Below, piece by piece: positions 6,250 through 10,027 of a DNA stretch of 10,027 bases (positions are counted from its first letter, which is position 1; each line of letters begins with the position of its first letter). The position numbers and the translations under genes were made by a program. This DNA comes from Bauldia sp. (GTDB lineage Bacteria; Pseudomonadota; Alphaproteobacteria; Rhizobiales; Kaistiaceae), in the NCBI GenBank assembly GCA_020442095.1, contig JAGRKY010000165.1:1-10027 (forward strand), in the 5' to 3' direction. Below the pieces are notes generated by a model. That model had not been told where the DNA came from. It ran no database searches and was given only the letters and a program-made list of their open reading frames with translations.

Positions 6250-7221
6250 TCAGTCGACAATGCCCGTAATCAACCCCGTTTCAATTCTGTAGCGATCGGT
6301 GACGATCTCGCCCTCATTCATCTTGATCGGGTAACGTCCGTGCGGACGGCTTGGGTGGGGATCAAACACATAGGCGACAAATCCGGTTTGATGATGCGAG
6401 TCATCAACCGGCGAGTCGTAGGTGACGATTCCCACAAGAGCCGGCCAGACAGATTCGCGTTCCCCGATGTCGATTGGGCGGAGAGTCATCACCACAGCTT
6501 GATCGGAGGCATCCTGCCCCGGAAAAACTGCCCTTCCGGCAATGTCCCTGTCGGGATGCGACCGAAAGGCGATTTGCTTCGCTCTGACGATGGGCTGCAT
6601 CTCGCGAGTAACGTCCATGGCCCTGGCAGCGTCGGCGATTATTTGCATCTCCGGCACGACATGGATCGCTGGGGCGTGACCGGTATTTCGGAACACGAGG
6701 CGGATAGGAATCTTTATCGAGCCGTCTTTCACGATGACCTCCCCGCTGAGAGTCGGCTCAACGGCAAGCCATGGTCGCCCGCCAAGGCTTATCTGCTTCT
6801 CAGCGGCTTCAACCGCCTTCACGTTGGCATCAAGAGTTCGCTTTACGAAGATGACGCCAATCGCGGCGACCCCCAACGCCAGCGCACTGAGTATGGTGGT
6901 AGCTATCAGGAGCCACAACGCCCAGCGGGACATCTCTTTTTGGGCGCGCAAATCCTCTTCGGCGCGCTGGGGCTCGCGTGCGGTCTCTATTTTCTTTTCA
7001 AGACATTGAATGAGTTCTTTGCCAGTCAGCCCGCTGACAACGCAATCCTCGTAAAATGTCTTTTGAGCCTGCTCATAGCTGTTGGCAGTGTTGGAATAAT
7101 AACTGCCGGACTCGTATCCGTAATCCTTGCCTAGCAGAAACAAAATTGCCGTAAATACCGCAAACGCGATAGCTATGATCGCCCAATATGAAACTGTTCC
7201 GTTCCTAAGGCGGTCAAGCAT
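6250..7221 (-). CDS. Two-helix membrane protein of unknown function (element cargo)
   Basis: 323 residues from ATG 7221. The first transmembrane helix is about residues 12-31 (YWAIIAIAFAVFTAILFLLG). A 67-residue loop follows, carrying two cysteines (60 and 73) and charged helices. The second helix is about 99-126 (WALWLLIATTILSALALGVAAIGVIFV). A helix (VKRTLDANVKAVEAAEKQISLGGRPWLAVEP) leads into a beta-rich C-terminal domain with IPIRLVFRNTGHAPAIHV. This TM-TM-helix-'RPWL' plus 'NTG-xPA' layout is common among uncharacterised bacterial proteins often found on mobile DNA; I know of no assigned function. The start lies 49 bp inside the end of the DUF6471 gene, so the two are translationally coupled. 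No clear Shine-Dalgarno precedes it. An open frame on the opposite strand (6199-7134) was rejected because the membrane topology and conserved motifs are on this strand. Confidence 0.8.
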   Translation of the reverse strand: MLDRLRNGTVSYWAIIAIAFAVFTAILFLLGKDYGYESGSYYSNTANSYEQAQKTFYEDCVVSGLTGKELIQCLEKKIETAREPQRAEEDLRAQKEMSRWALWLLIATTILSALALGVAAIGVIFVKRTLDANVKAVEAAEKQISLGGRPWLAVEPTLSGEVIVKDGSIKIPIRLVFRNTGHAPAIHVVPEMQIIADAARAMDVTREMQPIVRAKQIAFRSHPDRDIAGRAVFPGQDASDQAVVMTLRPIDIGERESVWPALVGIVTYDSPVDDSHHQTGFVAYVFDPHPSRPHGRYPIKMNEGEIVTDRYRIETGLITGIVD

Positions 7222-7403
7222 TGGAGCATAAAGGCTGCGGTGAACTTCCCACGGCTGACCTTGTTCCTCAGGTTCCGCTCGTCCTCAGTCACCCCTATTG
7301 ATTCCAGCCTTTCGACCAATTGGGAATAGGTGACGTTCTGCCGTGCCATTTCTGCGCGAAGGATACCCCGCGCCTTGGCTTCCCAGTCTGTCCGTTCCAC
7401 CAT
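7173..7403 (-). CDS. DUF6471 domain protein (element cargo)
   Basis: 76 residues from ATG 7403, chosen because AAGAGG (plus 7411-7416) precedes it by seven bases. The two upstream ATGs (7430, 7433) fall in the predicted -10 region. The whole protein matches the DUF6471 pattern as I remember it: DWEAKARGILRAEMARQNVTYSQLVERLESIGVTEDERNLRNKVSRGKFTAAFMLQCLTALG. The order of helices (TYSQLVERL...NLRNKVSRGKF) looks like a compact helix-turn-helix of the lambda-repressor type, so DNA binding is plausible but not shown. Such genes are frequent in accessory DNA of alphaproteobacteria. It is the first gene of the minus-strand pair with the membrane protein, and a palindrome over its -35 could be an autoregulatory site. 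Confidence 0.78.
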   Translation of the reverse strand: MVERTDWEAKARGILRAEMARQNVTYSQLVERLESIGVTEDERNLRNKVSRGKFTAAFMLQCLTALGTEQFHIGRS

Positions 7404-7428
7404 TGTCACGCCTCTTGATGCTTGTGTC

Positions 7429-7457
7429 ATCATATAGCGTGCTTTTGTCCTTGACAA
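7429..7457 (-). promoter_or_regulatory. Promoter of the DUF6471/membrane-protein pair
   Basis: On the minus strand, TTGTCA (7457-7452) and TATGAT (7434-7429) are separated by exactly 17 bp; each hexamer matches the sigma-70 consensus at 5 of 6 positions. Transcription would begin near 7422, giving a leader of about 20 nt before the AAGAGG ribosome-binding site and ATG 7403. Confidence 0.65.
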
Positions 7458-7459
7458 GG
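7445..7459. promoter_or_regulatory. Candidate operator over the -35 of the DUF6471 promoter
   Basis: CCTTGACAAGG (7449-7459) is a perfect 11-bp palindrome, and the overlapping TTGTC-CTT-GACAA (7445-7457) is a second perfect dyad. Both cover the -35 hexamer and lie just upstream of the divergent 131-aa gene. A repressor bound here could control both directions. The DUF6471 protein is a candidate, but this is inference. Confidence 0.35.
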
Positions 7460-7469
7460 CGTTCACAGC

Positions 7470-7865
7470 TTGAAGATCAAGCGGGACGAAATCACCGCAG
7501 CAATCGCGCACTATGAGAAGGCGCTGGAGCAGGCCCGCGCCGACCTCTCCCATATCAACGCAGCTATCACGATCTTTGACGCCTCAGCCGAGCGCATGGG
7601 CGTTGCGCCCTACATGGATATCCATCGGATCTTCGCCAGAGGCGAGACCATCCGTCTCTGCAAAGAGGCGCTTGCCAGCGGCCCGATGAATACCCGTCAA
7701 CTTGCGGTCTACATCATCGAAGCAAAGGGACTGGACAAGACCGACCGCGTACTGGCGAAGGCCGTCGCGGCTCGCATCATCCACGCCATCCGCCAGCAAG
7801 AGCGGCGCGGGCTGATAGTGCGAACGACGATGGTGCGGGGGGTGTGCGTGTGGGCGCTGCCCTAG
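7470..7865 (+). CDS. Hypothetical protein with N-terminal coiled coil and C-terminal winged-helix-like region (element cargo)
   Basis: 131 residues from a TTG start at 7470, preceded by a modest AAGG (7456-7459); no ATG is available before 7597. Residues 1-42 form an amphipathic helix likely to be a coiled coil (KRDEITAAIAHYEKALEQARADLSHINAAITIFDA). A linker with YMDIHRIFARGETIRLCKEAL follows. The rest (PMNTRQLAVYIIEAKGLDKTDRVLAKAVAARIIHAIRQQERRGLIVRTTMVRGVCVWAL) reads like a winged helix with a closing beta hairpin. Similar short proteins occur in accessory regions of alphaproteobacteria, but I know no function. A DNA-binding role is suggested by the fold only. It diverges from the DUF6471 pair, and its stop shares CTAG with the convergent 64-aa gene. 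Confidence 0.68.
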   Translation: MKIKRDEITAAIAHYEKALEQARADLSHINAAITIFDASAERMGVAPYMDIHRIFARGETIRLCKEALASGPMNTRQLAVYIIEAKGLDKTDRVLAKAVAARIIHAIRQQERRGLIVRTTMVRGVCVWALP

Positions 7866-8056
7866 GCGTCGCAGTCGGCGAGGTCCACCGCTTTCGGCGC
7901 CTCCGCCTTCACCTTCACAACTTTTGTCTGGCTGTGCTCAGTCATCGGCGCATGCGCAATCGCCCGCACCATCGGCACATTCATCAGTCTGGTTACCAGA
8001 CGGACATGTCGCCTTTTCGCGGTTTCAAAATAGAAGATTTCTTGCTCGCGCGTCAT
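7862..8056 (-). CDS. Small basic hypothetical protein, 64 aa (element cargo)
   Basis: ATG 8056 has GAGG (plus 8062-8065) five bases upstream, and the gene ends in a CTAG shared with the convergent 131-aa gene, an arrangement seen at two other junctions in this window. These two facts support it as a real gene despite its size. The N-terminal half is helical and basic (TREQEIFYFETAKRRHVRLVTRLM). The C-terminal part is a flexible Lys/Ala/Pro tail (KVVKVKAEAPKAVDLADCDA). There is no signal peptide, membrane segment or recognised domain. It follows the 166-aa gene after 55 bp on the same strand and may share its transcript. Function unknown. Confidence 0.55.
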   Translation of the reverse strand: MTREQEIFYFETAKRRHVRLVTRLMNVPMVRAIAHAPMTEHSQTKVVKVKAEAPKAVDLADCDA

Positions 8057-8111
8057 GCTAGCCTCACTGCCCCCAGAGGCCTCACCGAAGCAGAAGATAA
8101 TTAATCAGCGA

Positions 8112-8612
8112 TCAAGTCGCAACTGTGGCTTCCGACCGCATCTCTGCAATCCAGCACTGCTGCCCATGATGCGGCTGTGCTAATCGCACCTCGTATCCAT
8201 TATTCCTAAACACTCCCATAACGACCTGGTGCTTGCTGAGTGCCTTCGCCGGGAGATTGGGCTCGTGCGTGTAGTGATAAACCTTTGGCGGCGTCAATTC
8301 GGCCAAGAGTGCTTGTGTCAGTCCGCAGATAATTTTCAGGACGCTTTCGCGATCCTCCTGATTGAAAAGATTCTTGGTTTCTGCCCCATCCCAATATTGA
8401 TACTCGCCCGCAGTCTGCGGGTCTGCCGCGATGATGGCGAATACGTGCTCATAGTCGCCACCCGCCAACGGTGAGAGAGCGACGAAAACCGAAATGGTGT
8501 CTTCGGTCGTGTCGTCGTAACCAATCGCTGCTTGGGCGATGCCCTCGTTGTTCCCAAAGGTCAGTTGGGCGGACATCTCTTGTGACGGGTCGATGCCCCA
8601 AACAAACGCCAT
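8112..8612 (-). CDS. Hypothetical protein, 166 aa (element cargo)
   Basis: ATG 8612 is preceded by GAGGTG (plus 8617-8622), an excellent ribosome-binding site. The N-terminal 70 residues are acidic and strand-rich (QLTFGNNEGIAQAAIGYDDTTEDTISVFVALSPLAGGDYEHVFAII). The middle (EDRESVLKIICGLTQALLAELTPP) is helical. The C-terminal third contains VYHYTHEPNLPAKALSKHQVVMGVFRNNGYEVRLAQPHHGQQCWIAEM, a conserved-looking block with a His/Pro-rich YxHEPNLPxKAL signature. There is no signal peptide or membrane segment. I do not recognise a named family. It is the promoter-proximal gene of a likely two-gene unit with the 64-aa gene, reading inward from the right end of the element. Confidence 0.7.
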   Translation of the reverse strand: MAFVWGIDPSQEMSAQLTFGNNEGIAQAAIGYDDTTEDTISVFVALSPLAGGDYEHVFAIIAADPQTAGEYQYWDGAETKNLFNQEDRESVLKIICGLTQALLAELTPPKVYHYTHEPNLPAKALSKHQVVMGVFRNNGYEVRLAQPHHGQQCWIAEMRSEATVAT

Positions 8613-8670
8613 CTAGCACCTCGTACCGGCTGCCTGTCGTTCATCACTTGTTAACCGCAGCATTGCCGGG

Positions 8671-8688
8671 AACACTAAATACAGTGTT
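8671..8688. promoter_or_regulatory. Candidate operator dyad upstream of the 166-aa gene
   Basis: AACACTAAATACAGTGTT is an inverted repeat with perfect 6-bp arms and a 6-bp AT-rich centre. It lies 59 bp upstream of the 166-aa start, between it and the right end of the element. The rest of 8613-8750 holds no credible gene. A weak minus-strand -35 (GTGACA, 8707-8702) could place a promoter over this dyad, but no convincing -10 was found. Confidence 0.4.
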
Positions 8689-8750
8689 ACGAGAGCCGAT
8701 TTGTCACCCGCTTTCTTGCCCGAGCCAATAATCTGCCCGGATCGCTTTCT

Positions 8751-8774
8751 TGGTGCGTTTGCTACCGAATGCCG
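8751..8774 (-). repeat. Right terminal inverted repeat of the cargo element
   Basis: Perfect reverse complement of 6158-6181 over 24 bp, reading GGTGCGTTTGCTACCGAATG from base 8752 and ending GCCG at 8774. It is followed directly by the second GGAATTTT. Confidence 0.88.
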
Positions 8775-8782
8775 GGAATTTT
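8775..8782. repeat. Right copy of target-site duplication (GGAATTTT)
   Basis: Matches 6150-6157. Deleting the element plus this copy joins base 6157 to 8783 and leaves 86 bp between the SDR and soxR start codons. The retained stretch TAATAT (8785-8790) may be the old -10 of soxR, but no convincing -35 stands upstream of it now. Confidence 0.8.
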
Positions 8783-8799
8783 CGTAATATTTGTCGGTG

Positions 8800-9234
8800 A
8801 TGGATACGATGATGACCATCGCCGGCGTGGCGAAGAGGAGCGGCGTCGCCGCTTCAGCGCTGCGCTTCTACGAGGAACGCGGGCTGATCCGGTCCGAGCG
8901 CGCGGGATCCGGTCACCGCCGCTATCACCGTTCGGTTCTGCGGCGCATCGCCTTCATCGTCTTTGCACAGAAGATCGGCCTCAGCCTCGCCGAGATCGGC
9001 CGTGAGCTTGCGAAACTCCCGGCCGACCGCGTCCCGACCAAGGGCGACTGGTCGCGGCTCTCCGCCACCTGGCAGAAGCGGATCGACGAACGGATCAGCG
9101 AGCTCGAGCGCCTGCGCGCCGGCCTCACCGAATGCATCGGCTGCGGCTGCCTGTCGATCAGTCAATGCGCGCTGGCGAACCCGGCAGACCGTTTCGGGCG
9201 GTCAGGCGCCGGGCCGCGCAACTGGCTGGCATGA
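8800..9234 (+). CDS. soxR: Redox-sensitive transcriptional activator SoxR
   Basis: 144 residues from ATG 8800; ATGs at 8809 and 8812 are alternatives, and no strong Shine-Dalgarno marks any of them. The N-terminus is a MerR winged helix (TIAGVAKRSGVAASALRFYEERGLIRSERAGSGHRRYHRSVLRRIAFI). It is followed by the SoxR-typical AQKIGLSLAEIGRELAKLP, a dimerisation helix (RIDERISELERLRAGL), and the [2Fe-2S] site C112-IG-C115-G-C117-LSISQ-C123, the complete CX2CXCX5C motif. The tail NPADRFGRSGAGPR matches E. coli SoxR's NPGDRLGEEGTGAR. SoxR is a cytosolic dimer activated by oxidation of its cluster by redox-cycling compounds. Outside enterics it usually controls transporters and oxidoreductases directly. 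The likely target box is at 6128-6145, now 2.6 kb away because of the inserted element. Confidence 0.95.
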   Translation: MDTMMTIAGVAKRSGVAASALRFYEERGLIRSERAGSGHRRYHRSVLRRIAFIVFAQKIGLSLAEIGRELAKLPADRVPTKGDWSRLSATWQKRIDERISELERLRAGLTECIGCGCLSISQCALANPADRFGRSGAGPRNWLA

Positions 9235-9249
9235 GGGGCGGACAGGCTC

Positions 9250-10027
9250 CTAGCCGGTCACCGCCCCCTTGTCGGCGGGCGTCGCGAGCGCCGCGTATTT
9301 CGCCATGACGCCGCGGGTATAGCGCGGTGCCGGCTGCTTCCAGGCATCGCGGCGGCGCTGGATCTCGGCGTCGTCGACGTTGAGCTGGAGGAGCAGCTTG
9401 TGGGCGTCGACGGTGATCGAGTCGCCTTCCTCGATGAGCGCGATGGTGCCGCCCTCATAGGCCTCCGGCGCGACATGGCCGACGACCATGCCCCAGGTGC
9501 CGCCGGAGAAGCGCCCGTCGGTGATCAGCGCGACGCTTTCGCCGAGGCCGCGACCGATGATCGCCGAGGTCGGGGCGAGCATCTCCGGCATGCCGGGGCC
9601 GCCCTTGGGGCCGAGATAGCGCAACACCAGCACGTCGCCGGCCTTGATCTTGTCGGCCATGATCGCTTCCAGCGCCGACTGCTCGTCATCGAAGACGCGG
9701 GCCGGGCCGGTCAGCACCGGGCTCTTCAGGCCGGTGATCTTGGCGACCGAACCGCGCTCGGCGAGGTTGCCCCTCAGGATGGCGAGATGGCCCTGCTTGT
9801 AGAGGGCGTCGCTGATCGGATGGATGACCTTCTGGTCGGCGCGCGGCTCGGACCGCACGTCGGCGAGCTCCTCGGCCATGGTGCGGCCGGTGATCGTCAG
9901 GCAGTCGCCATGCAGCAGCCCGGCGTCGAGCAGCAGCTTCAGCACCTGCGGCACGCCGCCCGCCTTGTGGAAGTCGACGGCCATATACTTGCCCGACGGC
10001 TTGAGGTCGCAGAGCACCGGCGCCTTG
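9250..10027 (-). CDS. ilvD: Dihydroxy-acid dehydratase, C-terminal part (5' end outside window)
   Basis: 259 codons are visible; the gene runs off the right edge and its N-terminus, with the cluster-binding cysteines, is not seen. The sequence matches the IlvD/Edd family: [61 protein letters not shown], and [21 protein letters not shown], whose serine in GRFSGG is the proposed catalytic base. The C-terminal [25 protein letters not shown] is typical of true dihydroxy-acid dehydratases rather than 6-phosphogluconate dehydratase. The enzyme makes 2-keto acids in the valine, isoleucine and leucine pathways and uses an oxidant-labile iron-sulfur cluster. It converges on soxR with only 15 bp between stops; functional linkage is not implied. 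A sugar-acid dehydratase is a less likely alternative. Confidence 0.88.
   Translation of the reverse strand, partial: KAPVLCDLKPSGKYMAVDFHKAGGVPQVLKLLLDAGLLHGDCLTITGRTMAEELADVRSEPRADQKVIHPISDALYKQGHLAILRGNLAERGSVAKITGLKSPVLTGPARVFDDEQSALEAIMADKIKAGDVLVLRYLGPKGGPGMPEMLAPTSAIIGRGLGESVALITDGRFSGGTWGMVVGHVAPEAYEGGTIALIEEGDSITVDAHKLLLQLNVDDAEIQRRRDAWKQPAPRYTRGVMAKYAALATPADKGAVTG

Larger units (their letters stand above)
6158..8774. mobile_element. 2.6-kb cargo element with 24-bp terminal inverted repeats, no transposase seen
   Basis: The 2617-bp unit is bounded by perfect inverted repeats (6158-6181 and 8751-8774) and flanked by an 8-bp direct repeat, the standard signature of DNA transposition. 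The interior is visibly less GC-rich than both flanks. Five genes are supported inside: a DUF6471/membrane-protein pair, a 131-aa protein, and a 166-aa/64-aa pair. None resembles a transposase, integrase or recombinase, so the element would have to be mobilised in trans by an enzyme recognising these ends. The ends begin CGGCATTCGGTAG, which I cannot assign to a named insertion-sequence family. Several families make 8-bp duplications, so that length is not diagnostic. Rejoining the flanks recreates a plausible 86-bp soxR-SDR divergent promoter region, which strongly supports insertion. Confidence 0.82.

Noticed and set aside
6199..7134. Long 311-aa open frame on the plus strand inside the element
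   Set aside because: It lies antisense to the 323-aa membrane protein, which has two clean membrane helices and family-like motifs; the plus-strand translation has only a short hydrophobic start and no recognisable domain.
7451..7456. TTGACA on the plus strand as a -35 for the 131-aa gene
   Set aside because: It would start transcription near 7486, downstream of the TTG start at 7470, and no -10 is present; the sequence is better explained as part of the palindrome and the minus-strand promoter.
8613..8819. 68-aa minus-strand frame across the right end of the element
   Set aside because: It crosses the terminal inverted repeat and the target duplication into the soxR start, has no ribosome-binding site and resembles nothing.
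1..10027. tRNA, rRNA, riboswitch or CRISPR array
   Set aside because: No regularly spaced direct repeats, no rRNA-like sequence and no evident tRNA cloverleaf or 3' arm were noticed on either strand; intergenic gaps are all under 200 bp.

Overview
The window looks like a stretch of a high-GC alphaproteobacterial chromosome, most likely a sphingomonad. This is an inference from base and codon use and from the gene families; no rRNA or tRNA gene is present to fix the taxon. Most of it is GC-rich, tightly packed DNA with short or overlapping gene junctions. The stretch from about 6.16 to 8.77 kb is visibly more AT-rich and is bounded like a transposable element.

Layout: (1) 1-730, the end of a 5-formyltetrahydrofolate cyclo-ligase-family gene, overlapped by an HpxZ/AtzH-like (DUF3225) gene. 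(2) 727-2204, on the minus strand, an HxlR-type regulator with a C-terminal ligand-binding-like domain, followed by a three-helix membrane protein with a cyclic-nucleotide-binding fold (Popeye-like). (3) 2384-2710, a DUF1330 gene divergent from the HxlR gene, with a GTACA-N5-TGTAC palindrome between them. (4) 2735-4332, a TetR regulator divergent from a short-chain dehydrogenase (SDR); two copies of a TGACC-N3-GGTCA operator lie over the SDR promoter. (5) 4329-6088, on the minus strand, a second SDR and a divergent QueA-like gene joined by an ATGA overlap. Their promoter (6119-6149) has a 19-bp spacer and a SoxR box. (6) 6158-8774, a 2.6-kb element. (7) 8800-9234, soxR, with the complete CX2CXCX5C iron-sulfur motif. 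(8) 9250-10027, the C-terminal part of ilvD on the minus strand.

The most notable structure is the 2617-bp element. Its ends are perfect 24-bp terminal inverted repeats (6158-6181 and 8751-8774), flanked by an 8-bp direct repeat, GGAATTTT (6150-6157 and 8775-8782). It encodes no recognisable transposase. It carries five cargo genes: a DUF6471 protein overlapping a two-helix membrane protein, a 131-aa coiled-coil/winged-helix-like protein, and two unrecognised proteins of 166 and 64 aa.

It landed in what would have been an 86-bp divergent region between soxR and the SDR/queA-like operon, directly next to the -35 hexamer of the SoxR-box promoter. Removing the element and one repeat copy restores a normal soxR-target arrangement. 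This suggests that the SDR plus QueA-like pair is a redox-cycling response operon, and that an unnamed, probably non-autonomous cargo element has moved soxR 2.6 kb away from it.
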